From positions 124,001 to 188,000 of the forward strand of contig NZ_JAKOAV010000002.1 of NCBI RefSeq assembly GCF_029478095.1: 64,000 nt of DNA. Reading direction: 5' to 3'. The position numbers were made by a program, and so were the translations under genes. A model generated the notes under the pieces. That model had not been told where the DNA came from. It saw only the letters and a list, made by a program, of their open reading frames with translations, and ran no database searches. Each line of letters starts with the position of its first letter. The stretch's first letter is position 1. This stretch comes from Pelotomaculum isophthalicicum JI (GTDB taxonomy: Bacteria; Bacillota; Desulfotomaculia; Desulfotomaculales; Pelotomaculaceae). Positions 34,301 through 43,503 of this stretch are shown here, one piece after another.

Positions 34301-34487
34301 GCATATCCACTCCTTGAATAACCGGAGACTTGCCAGTATTTCATGAAATTTCGCCAGCAAGAATATAATTCCTGCAAATCCAACATTTTTTCGCATGGCG
34401 CCAAAAGTACATTAATATAAACATGCGATCTTCAGCATCGACCGGTACGAATTAATAAATAATTTTCAAGCAGCCCGTTCTAATGAC

Positions 34488-34515
34488 ACTATTTGCAAGC
34501 ACTAAGCATAAAATT
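34488..34515 (+). promoter_or_regulatory. Possible sigma-K-like promoter of the small-protein genes
   Basis: AC (34488-34489), a 17-bp spacer and CATAAAATT (34507-34515) match AC-N17-CATAnnnT. The start site would lie near 34522, about 10 nt before the AAGGAGGG ribosome binding site. This is the same geometry as upstream of the cysteine-rich protein operon. Confidence 0.3.
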
Positions 34516-34547
34516 TAAATAACACCTAAAAAGGAGGGTCGTACTAA

Positions 34548-34745
34548 GTGGTCAAAGAGACTATGGCGGCTGTGGAAGCGATGAAGGAAACAATGGGTGT
34601 GCTCGATTGTTCAAAAGGCGGATCAAAGTGCTCTGCTCCAAATTTTGTTTTTTTCATTTTCAAAGACGCCAAGTGTGTGAACATCTTTAACGGAGCTTGC
34701 GAAACATGGGATCCCGGCGATTGCGCGGATAATGAATGCGACTAG
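34548..34745 (+). CDS. Small Cys-containing protein, family member 1
   Basis: A 65-residue protein starting at GTG 34548, 10 nt after AAGGAGGG. The N-terminal helix (VKETMAAVEAMKETMGVLDC) is followed by a hydrophobic strand (NFVFFIFKDAKC) and the motif VNIFNGACETWDPGD, ending in acidic residues with two more cysteines. The C-terminal motif is shared with the protein at 34951, so the two form a small local family that I do not recognise. Five cysteines suggest metal binding or disulfides. A terminator follows at 34775. Confidence 0.7.
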   Translation: MVKETMAAVEAMKETMGVLDCSKGGSKCSAPNFVFFIFKDAKCVNIFNGACETWDPGDCADNECD

Positions 34746-34774
34746 TAATAAAAATTTGATACTATTTATCAACT

Positions 34775-34801
34775 ATTGCCGGTTTAACCGGCAATTTTTT
34801 A
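34775..34801 (+). terminator. Intrinsic terminator
   Basis: ATTGCCGGTT and AACCGGCAAT form a perfect stem, followed by TTTTTT. It ends the transcript of the 65-residue protein gene. Confidence 0.9.
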
Positions 34802-34950
34802 CTAAAACATTCTCCTTCTTTATGCATACTTTGTTAAACTTTACAATATCTTTTTAATAATATTGATAAAAGCGATTGTCATCCTGCCGGCCAGGACTTG
34901 TAACTTTTGTTGACGCGTTATTATTAATAATAACTAGAAGGAGGAAATAA

Positions 34951-35304
34951 ATGATTAAGGACATAGCTGAGGCCATGGACATAATAAAGGATACAATCGA
35001 TGGGCTAAACCAGGAAAGCATGAAGGCAATAGTTACTGAAATCAAAGAAATTATGGATAAAGCAGTTGACAAACTAAATAATAACAGTATAGCAGCAGCA
35101 AGTGAACCCAAAAAAAACAACATGCAAATTATATTTAGTGAGATCAATGATATTATTAAGGAATCTGTCGATAAACTGAATAAAGAGTTCGAAGGTAAAA
35201 ATATCAATTGTTGTTGTCCGTTTATTATTTGTTTCCTGCTAAAAGATGCTGAGTGTGTAAATATCTATAACGGAGCTTGCGAAACATGGGCTCCTGGCAA
35301 TTAA
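34951..35304 (+). CDS. Small Cys-containing protein, family member 2 with extended helical region
   Basis: A 117-residue relative of the preceding protein. The N-terminus (MIKDIAEAMDIIKDTIDGLN) and C-terminus (CVNIYNGACETWAPGN) match it. The middle is enlarged by two similar amphipathic helices (IKEIMDKAVDKLNNNS and INDIIKESVDKLNKEF). A CCCP cluster precedes the hydrophobic strand FIICFLLKDAEC. The ATG follows AGAAGGAGG. It stands 206 bp after member 1 and 57 bp before the propeller-like gene. Function unknown; gene duplication followed by internal expansion explains the structure. Confidence 0.72.
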   Translation: MIKDIAEAMDIIKDTIDGLNQESMKAIVTEIKEIMDKAVDKLNNNSIAAASEPKKNNMQIIFSEINDIIKESVDKLNKEFEGKNINCCCPFIICFLLKDAECVNIYNGACETWAPGN

Positions 35305-35360
35305 CCGTATTCACACTTTTGCCGGCTTCACGATATCAAATGTTTTAGGGGGATTTATTG

Positions 35361-36626
35361 ATGGATGTTTCGACTGGCTGTATCATCTCCTCGCAGAGTA
35401 ATTTTTTACTGAGCCATCAGATGCTCCGGGACGCGACAGGCAAGCTATGGCTTTTCTATCTGGCTCCGGACGCTTTTTTAAATTGCGGAACATCTGAAAA
35501 CGAAGGAAAGACCTGGTCCAATCCCTCAGAACTAACTGATGAAGTCTCCGGCCCTTTTACCGCGGTTACAGACCAAAACAATCATATTCATCTTTGCGCC
35601 GTCAGGAGATTAAATGAACTTACATACATGCAATGGGACGGCCTTAATTGGTCAAGAAATATCCTACCTATGGATAACCTCAGGGGGCAGCCCTTTTTCC
35701 CCATTGCGCATATTGACCGGTGGGGTGTTGTACATATTGTCTGTGGATTCAGAAGCAATCCCGATGAATGGTCTGTTGTACACTATCTAATCGATGCGCG
35801 TAAGAACCTTTTGATAAAGACACATTATGATGTACCCTGCGCTTTGGATATTCTCCTGGATATCAGCACCAAAGACGCAGGTCCCAAGAAATACGTTTCT
35901 TTTTTGGCAGGCGCGCTAGACAGCGATACACAAGGCAACCTTCACCTTGTTCACCGCTATTTTGACGGCAGGTATTTTCAGCTTTACTATAACTTTTTTA
36001 ATTCCGGCAGCAGCCAGTGGGGGCCGCCTGTTCCTCTAATTGACGCTGATTGCAACTGCGGTATACCTTCTATGTTCATTGACCCGCAAGACAACATTCA
36101 TCTCCTGTGGTCTTCTTTCAGCGCAGGCAAATTCAGGTTAAACTATAGGCGAAAATCGGGCGATTGGCAGCAACAAGTGATATTATCGGAAAAAAGCACG
36201 GCAATCGAATCTCCGCTCCTGCTTCATGTAAGAGAAGAAGTTGCGGCTTGCTGGCACGAAAACGGCAAAATACTTTACCACACGCTAAATAATTTTTCTG
36301 ATGAAATTAGCCCAACCCCCTGGATTTGTCCTGATGATACCGCGGCAATAAAGGTAAACAGCAACACATGGTCTTCCGGCTCTAAGACGACTATACCGCT
36401 AACATTGGCCAGGAAGGAAAACGGTCATCATATAATTCATTTTGATACTGCCAACCTGACGGATGATATCCCCAATTCTCACGCAAAACAAGATTCAGAT
36501 AATATAGTGGATGGTTTTTTTTACCTAAAAGACAGCAATTTACCTGGAATTCAACAGAAACAGCACGCCCAGCCAGCTGATAATCCGCAAAATGACGGTA
36601 AAATAATTACGTGGAAGAATTTATAA
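35361..36626 (+). CDS. Beta-propeller-like protein (BNR/sialidase-type repeats), function unknown
   Basis: A 421-residue protein without signal peptide. It has recurring units of about 50 residues such as GTSENEGKTWSNPSELTDEV (an Asp-box-like SxNxGxTW), TDQNNHIHLCAVRR, DRWGVVHIVCGFRS, DTQGNLHLVHRYFDG and DPQDNIHLLWSSFSAG. This predicts a propeller of five or six blades. The C-terminal 70 residues are low in structure. Catalytic residues of sialidases are not evident, so a binding or structural role is more likely. The start ATG 35361 lies 8 nt after AGGGGGAT. It closely follows the two small proteins and may work with them. Confidence 0.6.
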   Translation: MDVSTGCIISSQSNFLLSHQMLRDATGKLWLFYLAPDAFLNCGTSENEGKTWSNPSELTDEVSGPFTAVTDQNNHIHLCAVRRLNELTYMQWDGLNWSRNILPMDNLRGQPFFPIAHIDRWGVVHIVCGFRSNPDEWSVVHYLIDARKNLLIKTHYDVPCALDILLDISTKDAGPKKYVSFLAGALDSDTQGNLHLVHRYFDGRYFQLYYNFFNSGSSQWGPPVPLIDADCNCGIPSMFIDPQDNIHLLWSSFSAGKFRLNYRRKSGDWQQQVILSEKSTAIESPLLLHVREEVAACWHENGKILYHTLNNFSDEISPTPWICPDDTAAIKVNSNTWSSGSKTTIPLTLARKENGHHIIHFDTANLTDDIPNSHAKQDSDNIVDGFFYLKDSNLPGIQQKQHAQPADNPQNDGKIITWKNL

Positions 36627-36652
36627 TAATAACTATTTGAGCCGTAAACAAA

Positions 36653-36677
36653 GAGCAGGCGGAAATCGCCTGCTTTA
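36653..36677. terminator. Bidirectional terminator
   Basis: AGCAGGCG and CGCCTGCT form an 8-bp stem with a GAAAT-type loop between two convergent genes. TTTAAAA follows on the plus side and CTTTG on the minus side. Confidence 0.75.
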
Positions 36678-36718
36678 AAATTGCTGTTAGCCTCCCCCGG
36701 GTATACAACGCGAAAATG

Positions 36719-38575
36719 CTATATTTTAAACTTGCCTACTATAGCGTCCAGTTCTTCAGACAGTTTGGACAAGGATTCGGCTGACGCTGAAACCTCTTCC
36801 ATAGCGGCCGTTTGTTCTTGTGTCGCGGCAGCCACATTCTGCACACCCGCCGACACCTCTTCCGTAGCGGCCGCTACACTTTGAATCTCCTCCGTCAGAC
36901 TTTGCACGGAACTGATAATATTTTTAAAACCATCCCCTACTTCCTGAATAACTATTGTGCCCGCTTCAACGTCCCTGCCGCCTTTAGCCATGCTCTCAAC
37001 CGCTCTCTGTGATTCAGCCTGGATGGCGTTCACCAAGTTGCCAATTTCCTTCGTGGCGTTAGCGGATTCTTCGGCCAGCTTCCTTACTTCTTCAGCCACG
37101 ACGGCAAATCCCAGCCCTTGTTCCCCTGCCCGGGCTGCTTCTATAGCAGCATTCAGAGCCAGTAAGTTGGTCTGGTCGGCTATGTTAGTAATTAGTCCGA
37201 CAATTTGGTTAATCTCTTGAGATTTTTTGCTCAGTTCATTAATGGTAACAGCAACCTGTTCTGCCGATCCGGCGATACTTTGCATCTGTCCAATCAACTT
37301 GGCTATTCCCCGATCCCCCTCACCGGCGAACTTGGCGGCAGTCTCGGAAGCTTGCGCCACAGTCTGCGTGTTTGATGAAACCCGGTCAACCGTGGCGGCG
37401 ATTTGACCCATGGTGACCGCGGTTTCACCGGCTCCGGCCGCGGTTTGCTGGGCACTCGAAGTCAGTTGCTGGGATGTCCCGGCCACCTGTATCGAGGCGC
37501 TTTTTACATCCAACATAATCGCCCTCAGGTTGGCCAGGAATTGGTTAACAGCCTTGGCCAAGTCGCCCGTCTCATCATTGCTTCGCACCTTGATTTCCTG
37601 GGTAAGATCGCCGCCCTTTTCCGCCAGCATATTGAATTCATCTTTTAACACCAGGATGGGTTTGACAATCTGATTGGACAGGACAACCGCGACGGCTCCC
37701 GCGATAAACAAAACAACCAAGGTCAGAATAATCGAAATAACAGCCAGGGATCTCAAAGCGGCCGAAAGTTCCGCAACAGGGCTCGTCAGTACGAGAGACC
37801 ACTTGCTTCCCGCCACCGGAGCATATGCGATGAACTTATCCACACCCTCAAAGACGTAGCGGGTAACGCCGCTTTCCCCTTTAACCATCTTTTGCGCGGC
37901 TGACGTCAAATTCGAATCAAGGCTGCTGTCCTTTAACAGGTTTAATTTCATAACCATATTTTTATCAGGATGGGCGATGCACAGGCCATCCCCCTGAATC
38001 ATATAGGCGTAGCCCGTCTTGCCAACCTTGATCGTAGATAATTCACTAATAATCTCGTCTATCGGCTGTGTGCCCAATAAAAGCCCTGTGACTTGGTTGT
38101 CCCTCTTCAGCGGCGCGGCCACCGCGACAACAAGATGTCCGGTCACTCTGGAAACAATCGGGTCGGAGACTACCGCCTGCCCGGTGCCCATCACTTGCTT
38201 AAAGTAATCCCTGTCACTGATACTGCCTGTGCTGCCATCTGTTGAATAGTAATCGCCCTTGCCGTCGACCATAAGTAAGGACTCATAGTCATTAAAGCGT
38301 TTTTGCTCAGTAGTTAAGTAAGATAGGATTGCATCACGATTCCCGGTGGCGATAATTGGTGAATTGGCCAAAGTATTAATTTCAGTTCTGTGTTCGTCAA
38401 GCCACAAGCTGACTTCAGTGGCGCAAGGTTTAGCCAAGGAAGTAAGATCGAGCTCAAAGTTGCTGATCAGAACCTGCTGCGCCTTTTTATAGCTAAAATA
38501 AGACAATGTTCCCAGGGCCACCACCAAGATGACTATGATTGTCGCCATAAACTTGAACTTAATACTCCTCCCCAT
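36719..38575 (-). CDS. Methyl-accepting chemotaxis protein (dCache-HAMP)
   Basis: A 618-residue receptor. TM1 ([17 protein letters not shown]) precedes a double-Cache extracellular sensor (about residues 35-280, with [20 protein letters not shown] and [20 protein letters not shown]). Then come TM2 ([19 protein letters not shown]), HAMP and a signalling domain with [38 protein letters not shown]. dCache receptors usually bind amino acids or other small metabolites. The start is ATG 38575 after GAGGGAGG. It is the only gene of its transcript; a terminator-like hairpin lies in its leader. Confidence 0.93.
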   Translation of the reverse strand: MGRSIKFKFMATIIVILVVALGTLSYFSYKKAQQVLISNFELDLTSLAKPCATEVSLWLDEHRTEINTLANSPIIATGNRDAILSYLTTEQKRFNDYESLLMVDGKGDYYSTDGSTGSISDRDYFKQVMGTGQAVVSDPIVSRVTGHLVVAVAAPLKRDNQVTGLLLGTQPIDEIISELSTIKVGKTGYAYMIQGDGLCIAHPDKNMVMKLNLLKDSSLDSNLTSAAQKMVKGESGVTRYVFEGVDKFIAYAPVAGSKWSLVLTSPVAELSAALRSLAVISIILTLVVLFIAGAVAVVLSNQIVKPILVLKDEFNMLAEKGGDLTQEIKVRSNDETGDLAKAVNQFLANLRAIMLDVKSASIQVAGTSQQLTSSAQQTAAGAGETAVTMGQIAATVDRVSSNTQTVAQASETAAKFAGEGDRGIAKLIGQMQSIAGSAEQVAVTINELSKKSQEINQIVGLITNIADQTNLLALNAAIEAARAGEQGLGFAVVAEEVRKLAEESANATKEIGNLVNAIQAESQRAVESMAKGGRDVEAGTIVIQEVGDGFKNIISSVQSLTEEIQSVAAATEEVSAGVQNVAAATQEQTAAMEEVSASAESLSKLSEELDAIVGKFKI

Positions 38576-38599
38576 TTCTGATTACCTCCCTCTTTTTAT

Positions 38600-38660
38600 A
38601 AAAAAACCCCCATTATCCCTGATTAATATAAATCCAAATAACCATTCAGAGATATAGGGG
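38600..38660 (-). terminator. Terminator just upstream of the chemoreceptor gene
   Basis: On the minus strand, CCCCTATATCTCTG and CAGGGATAATGGGG pair at the base of a larger loop, followed by TTTTTTT, only about 20 nt before the chemoreceptor ribosome binding site. It ends transcripts coming from the kinase/regulator genes or acts as an attenuator. Confidence 0.6.
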
Positions 38661-38744
38661 TATTCCTGATTTTATTCCTCGTATTCTCTTATTTATATTT
38701 ATAACTACTTATTTCGACAATATGGCAATTATTTACTATCAGCC

Positions 38745-39392
38745 TTAAATCGTGGTCAAACCTTCCCGGATAGCGTACTTTATGAGCCCCGCCATACTTT
38801 GTATGCCCAGCTTGTTCATTATATTTCTCCGGTGAGTATCGACAGTCTTCTCGCTCACGTGGAGGACGGCGGCTATTTGGACTGTATTTCTACCTTCGGC
38901 CAAAAGCTGGAGCACTTAGCGCTCCCTGGCTGTTAGGATGGAAAAAACAGAAACCCTTTTTTCATGCAGGCTTTGCACGTAATCTGTGACGACTACACCT
39001 GTTATACTGGGGCTCAAGTAATATTTACCCGCGATAATTGTATTCACCGCGCCGGCCAGCTCCTCGAAGGCGCAGTCCTTGAGCAGGTATCCCGAAGCGC
39101 CGGCGCTTAACATCTCCGACACAAATCTTTTATCTGAATGCATCGATAAAGCGATGACTTTTGTATTCGGGCTTTCTTCCTTGATCTTGCGGGTGGCTTC
39201 GATGCCGTTTAAGTCAGGCATCGCGACATCCATAATAACAACATCGGGCGACAGTTCCCGCGCCAACCGCACTGCCGTGCGGCCTTCCGCGGCTTCAGCG
39301 ATTACTTTCATCCCAGGTGTTTCCTTAAGTAAGGAGCGGAGGCCGTCACGGACGATCTTATGGTCGTCAACAAGAATTAAGCTAATACTCAA
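38745..39392 (-). pseudogene. NarL/LuxR-type response regulator interrupted by an in-frame stop
   Basis: The receiver domain is intact: SLILVDDHKIVRDGLRSLLK, phospho-Asp in SPDVVIMDVAMPDLNG and Lys in GYLLKDCAF. At the start of the DNA-binding domain the expected T-A-R-E-R-E-V-L reads TARER-stop-VLQLLAEG, with TAA at 38916-38918. The helix-turn-helix then continues in frame (NTVQIAAVLHVSEKTVDTHR, RNIMNKLGIQS) to TAA 38745-38747. The total of 215 codons is normal for the family. Without readthrough only a lone receiver is made. It follows the histidine kinase gene by about 20 bp and should be its partner. Confidence 0.85.
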
Positions 39393-39411
39393 ATGTATCC
39401 CCCCAACAACC

Positions 39412-41814
39412 TTACCGGCGCCTGAGAGGCGCTTCCATAGTAACGATAGTCCCCATATTGTGTTTAGATTTTATTTCCATATTACCTCCCATATGCACCA
39501 AACGTTCACGCACACTAAAAAGGCCAAATCCGCCAATCTTACTTAAATTAAAGCCTCTTTTAGAAATATCAAAACCCGAACCGTCGTCCTCAATCACTAT
39601 AATTAAGTTCTTTCCTTGTTTCTGTATAGATACCAACGCTCTTCGCGCTTTGGCATGCTTAATGATATTCATAAGTATCTCTCTTACCGCGGTATAAAGA
39701 ATAACCCGTATTTCATCGTCCATCGGCTTTGACTGCCCGTCATCCCGAAAATTAAACCTGATCCCGTGCTTTTCAATTATTTGCTCACCCAACCATTGAA
39801 CAGCCGCTTCAAATCCAAGTTCATAAAGGATGGGCGGGCTTATTTCAAACGTCAATGAACGTGTATATTGAATTGTTTTTTTAATAAGCGTTTCGATCTC
39901 GTCAACATTTCTTTTCAGTGTGGCGTTTGGCATTAATTCCCGCAACGCGCCCAACTCCATTTTGGCGACTGCGAGGGACTGCCCGATATGATCGTGAATG
40001 TCTAATGCGATACGCCGCCGCTCCCGCTCCTCGGCTAATGACAATTTTGCCGCAAGTGATCTCAGCTTAATTTCATAGGCTTTAACTTTCATCTCAGCTG
40101 TTTTTCGCTCGGTGATATCATGCTTTTCAAAAATGGCTCCTGTTACCCGGCCTCTATCATCAAGCAATATATTGCCGGTGCTTTCAATCCACAGGTAGTG
40201 CCCGCTGACGTGCCTGTAGCGCACTTCCAACTTAATCTGCTCTTTGGTTTTAAAAAAAACATCAAGCATTTCCGCCGTTCTTTTCAAGTCGCTCCTATGT
40301 ACGAAGTCTAAAACAGACCTCCCAATCAAATCTTTAGGCTCATATCCTAAAAAACTTTTATGTGAAGGGCTGACATAACAGTAAACTAACCCGGCGTCGG
40401 TTTGGGTGATCATATCCATCATATTATCGGTGATCCGCCGAAGATTTGCCTCACTTTCCCGCAACGCTTCCTCCGCCTTTTTTCGCTCGGTGATATCTGC
40501 CGCAACGGCTATTGAACCGGCGAAATTCCCGTTATCATCAACAATAGGCGAAGCTGTCATGCTCGTATAAATCCTTGTACCGTCCTTACGAATAAATATA
40601 AAATCAAATTGCTCCGAGACACCCTGTTTACGGTGCTCGAAGATAGCTTTCCAAGCTTCAACGGAACAATCCTCAACAAACGAGTAAGGCGTCCGGCCTA
40701 TCATTTCCTTTACAGTGTATCCCAGCATTTCAGCCATTCTGGGGTTCACAAAAGTTGTCCTGGCATCAAGATCAATTACCCAAATACCTTCCTGAGCCAG
40801 TTCCATCAACTGGCGGTATTTTTTCTCGCTTTGCCGCAATTCCAGCTCAACCTGCTTACGCTCAGTGATGTTATCAGCAATTCCGATAATCCGGCATATT
40901 CGTCCGGATGAATCCCGCACGGGGACAAGGGTGGTTTGGAAGTACCTGTATCCGGCCTTTAAGCCAATTTCATATTCATAGCTGACCGGCGCATTCGCGT
41001 TAATACACTTGTTATAATTAGCGTTCAAGATTTCAGCGTTTTCGGGGGAGAGGAATTCTTCCGGGGATTTGCCTTGAATATCCACGATAGAGTATCCCAA
41101 CATTTTTTCACCTGACGGGTTCAAGCTGGCAAACCGAAATTTGCCCTCGGAAGTCACGTCTAGCGCAAAGATGCCGTTGGAGGCGTTGACAAATACCTCG
41201 CGGTAGCGCCACTCGCTTTCCTTGAGCGCCGCTTGCGCCAGCCTGCGCTGCTTTTCTTCCTCCATACGCTCCAGACAAAAAGAAATATCCCGCGATACTT
41301 CTTCAAGCAAGGTAATTTCTTTATCCTTAAAATAATCCATTTTGTTTACATAAAGGCTCAGGGCACCATGTACCACGCCTTTTACCTTGAAGGGAAAAGA
41401 CGCGGCCGCGCGAATCCCCGCCTCGTCAAGCGCCTCACGCCAGGGAAATGAGTGCCGGTCTTGCAAGGTGTTGTTGATGATGACGGGTACCCCCTCACGG
41501 ATGGCAGAGCCGGTGGGTCCCCGTCCTCTTGGCCGGTTGTCGGCAAAAACGTTGACTTTTCTCACGAAATCCAGAGGTTCGCCTGCCCAAGCGACTGGTA
41601 TCACAGCATGAGTCTCAGGGTTGTACAGACCGATCCAAACCAGCATGAAAGCCCCGTTCTCCACAGCTATGCGGCATACCTCGGCAAAAAGCTCTTCTGG
41701 TGAGCGGGCCCGCACCATTGCCTGGTTAACCAGGCTCAGAACTTCATACAACCTGTTTAGGTGGAGGCCCACCTCCTCATTATGCGTGCTTTCATTAATC
41801 TGTTTACTCACCAA
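39412..41814 (-). CDS. Multi-PAS sensor histidine kinase (NarX/LiaS-type)
   Basis: An 800-residue soluble kinase: a GAF domain (residues about 20-190), three PAS domains each ending in an ITERK motif, then HisKA_3 (ERERRRIALDIHDHIGQSLA with the phospho-acceptor His) and HATPase (REILMNIIKHAKARRALVSI; IEDDGSGFD; GGFGLFSVRERL). No membrane span, so it senses a cytoplasmic signal, perhaps redox state or a ligand bound by GAF or PAS. Its presumed partner regulator follows and is interrupted by a stop codon. The start is probably TTG 41814 or the adjacent GTG. Confidence 0.9.
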   Translation of the reverse strand: MVSKQINESTHNEEVGLHLNRLYEVLSLVNQAMVRARSPEELFAEVCRIAVENGAFMLVWIGLYNPETHAVIPVAWAGEPLDFVRKVNVFADNRPRGRGPTGSAIREGVPVIINNTLQDRHSFPWREALDEAGIRAAASFPFKVKGVVHGALSLYVNKMDYFKDKEITLLEEVSRDISFCLERMEEEKQRRLAQAALKESEWRYREVFVNASNGIFALDVTSEGKFRFASLNPSGEKMLGYSIVDIQGKSPEEFLSPENAEILNANYNKCINANAPVSYEYEIGLKAGYRYFQTTLVPVRDSSGRICRIIGIADNITERKQVELELRQSEKKYRQLMELAQEGIWVIDLDARTTFVNPRMAEMLGYTVKEMIGRTPYSFVEDCSVEAWKAIFEHRKQGVSEQFDFIFIRKDGTRIYTSMTASPIVDDNGNFAGSIAVAADITERKKAEEALRESEANLRRITDNMMDMITQTDAGLVYCYVSPSHKSFLGYEPKDLIGRSVLDFVHRSDLKRTAEMLDVFFKTKEQIKLEVRYRHVSGHYLWIESTGNILLDDRGRVTGAIFEKHDITERKTAEMKVKAYEIKLRSLAAKLSLAEERERRRIALDIHDHIGQSLAVAKMELGALRELMPNATLKRNVDEIETLIKKTIQYTRSLTFEISPPILYELGFEAAVQWLGEQIIEKHGIRFNFRDDGQSKPMDDEIRVILYTAVREILMNIIKHAKARRALVSIQKQGKNLIIVIEDDGSGFDISKRGFNLSKIGGFGLFSVRERLVHMGGNMEIKSKHNMGTIVTMEAPLRRR

Positions 41815-42129
41815 TAGAGCCTTCTTTCTTTACCTATTGCATTTTTCCCGCTCTATTATGAGATTTCTTTAAATTCACTGTAATCCCTGCAATATTTTCT
41901 ACTCTCACCGAAAAAACATAAATTCAAATATAAAACTTTTAATTACAGATGATAACTAAAACTCGACATTTTATTTCTTGTCGATTATTATATAATAACG
42001 TAAAATGATTTTTGAATTTTGAGATCTGAGAAAATCGCATTCAATTTAACTTTATATAAATTAATTTAGTGAATAAGAATTCCGATATTTAGCTATCCAA
42101 AAGGAAATTGTTAAAGTAGGAGTAATTGT
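41815..42129. other. Divergent AT-rich intergenic region
   Basis: About 315 bases between the divergent kinase and trkA genes. It is very AT-rich with several TATATAA-like candidates, but I cannot pick promoters with confidence. Confidence 0.5.
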
Positions 42130-43503
42130 ATGAAAATCACCGTAATTGGATTAGGAAAAGTGGGCATGGAGATCATCCGGCGACTCTGTGAAGAGGGACA
42201 TGACATTCTGGTCATTGATAAGGATGAATCTAAATTGTCCAAGATATACGAAAACAATTTGGACGTCATCGCGATGAAAGGGAATGGTTCCAGCGCCCGG
42301 ATACTGAAGTCTCCAGAGGTGGCTGGAAGTGACCTCCTGGTGGCGGTAACGAACAGCGACGAAATCAACATGATCGCCTGCATGATGGCTAAAAAAATGA
42401 ACATACCAAGGACAGTCGCCCGGATCAGGGACCCGGACCACGCCCGCGACCTGATCGTCTCCAAAGAGGACATGGGTCTCGACCTGGTGGTAAACCCGGA
42501 ATACGCCGCGGCCATGGAAATCAGCCGGCTCCTGACAGTAGCCCTGCCTGTTCACACCGAACTCTTTGCCGACGGTAAGATCCTGATGGCAGACGTCACG
42601 GTAGATGAAACTATGACAGCTTTTGTCAGCAGGAAAATAAAAGACGTGGAACTGCCCAGGGCTTGCCTGATCGTGGCCATTTCACGCCGTGGGGAAATGG
42701 TCATACCCGGCGGGAAAGACATCATTCTGTCCGGCGATACCATTTATTTGCTCGGTCATTCTGAAAGTGTAAACAAGTTTTGTATGAAGATTAAAAAGAA
42801 GAAGCAAAAAATGCAGGATGTGATCATTTTGGGAGGCGGCAGAATCTCTTACTACCTGGCGGAAAAACTCAACTCCCAGGGCATCCGGGTAAAAATTATC
42901 GAGCAAAACCTGGAGCGCTGCCGGGACTTGGCTGAGAGCCTGCCGGAAACGCTGGTCCTGCAGGGCGACGGTTCGGACATTGAAATCTTAAAACGTGAAG
43001 GTCTTAAAGAAACTGACGGATTCGTAGCGGTGACCGGTATAGACGAGGAAAACCTCCTGCTCGCCTTGTTGGCCAAACAGATGGGAGCCAAAAGGGTGGT
43101 AGCCAAGGTCAGCCGGCCGAGCTATACTTCTATGGTGGAAAGATTAGGGGTGGACGCCGCCATTAGCCCGCGATTGAACATGGTCAGTGAGATCCTGCGC
43201 TTCATCCGGGGCGGCCGTCTTCTCTCCCTGTTCCTTCTTCTGAATGGTCAAGCCGAAGTATTCGAAATAATCGTCCAGCCCGGCACCAAAATTGCCGGCA
43301 AAGCTTTGAAGAACTCGGGAATGCCCAAGGGAGTCATCATCGGGGCTATAATTCGCGGTGAGGATACTATAATTCCAGAGGGCAACGACGTAATTTTGGA
43401 AAATGATCGCCTGGTGGTATTCGCTCTCGGGCATATCATGCACATTATTGAGAACCTATTCAACCTGGGAGGATCTCCGCTTGAACAAAAACCTTATTAT
43501 TAG
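42130..43503 (+). CDS. trkA: Trk potassium uptake protein TrkA
   Basis: A 457-residue peripheral protein with two RCK halves. Each begins with a Rossmann nucleotide motif: VIGLGKVGMEIIRRL with acidic DKDE, and ILGGGRISYYLAEKL. Each ends in a TrkA-C domain (ISRRGEMVIPGGKDIILSGD; AIIRGEDTIIPEGNDVILEN). It binds NAD(H)/ATP and gates TrkH for potassium uptake. The start is ATG 42130. It overlaps trkH by 23 bp. Confidence 0.94.
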   Translation: MKITVIGLGKVGMEIIRRLCEEGHDILVIDKDESKLSKIYENNLDVIAMKGNGSSARILKSPEVAGSDLLVAVTNSDEINMIACMMAKKMNIPRTVARIRDPDHARDLIVSKEDMGLDLVVNPEYAAAMEISRLLTVALPVHTELFADGKILMADVTVDETMTAFVSRKIKDVELPRACLIVAISRRGEMVIPGGKDIILSGDTIYLLGHSESVNKFCMKIKKKKQKMQDVIILGGGRISYYLAEKLNSQGIRVKIIEQNLERCRDLAESLPETLVLQGDGSDIEILKREGLKETDGFVAVTGIDEENLLLALLAKQMGAKRVVAKVSRPSYTSMVERLGVDAAISPRLNMVSEILRFIRGGRLLSLFLLLNGQAEVFEIIVQPGTKIAGKALKNSGMPKGVIIGAIIRGEDTIIPEGNDVILENDRLVVFALGHIMHIIENLFNLGGSPLEQKPYY

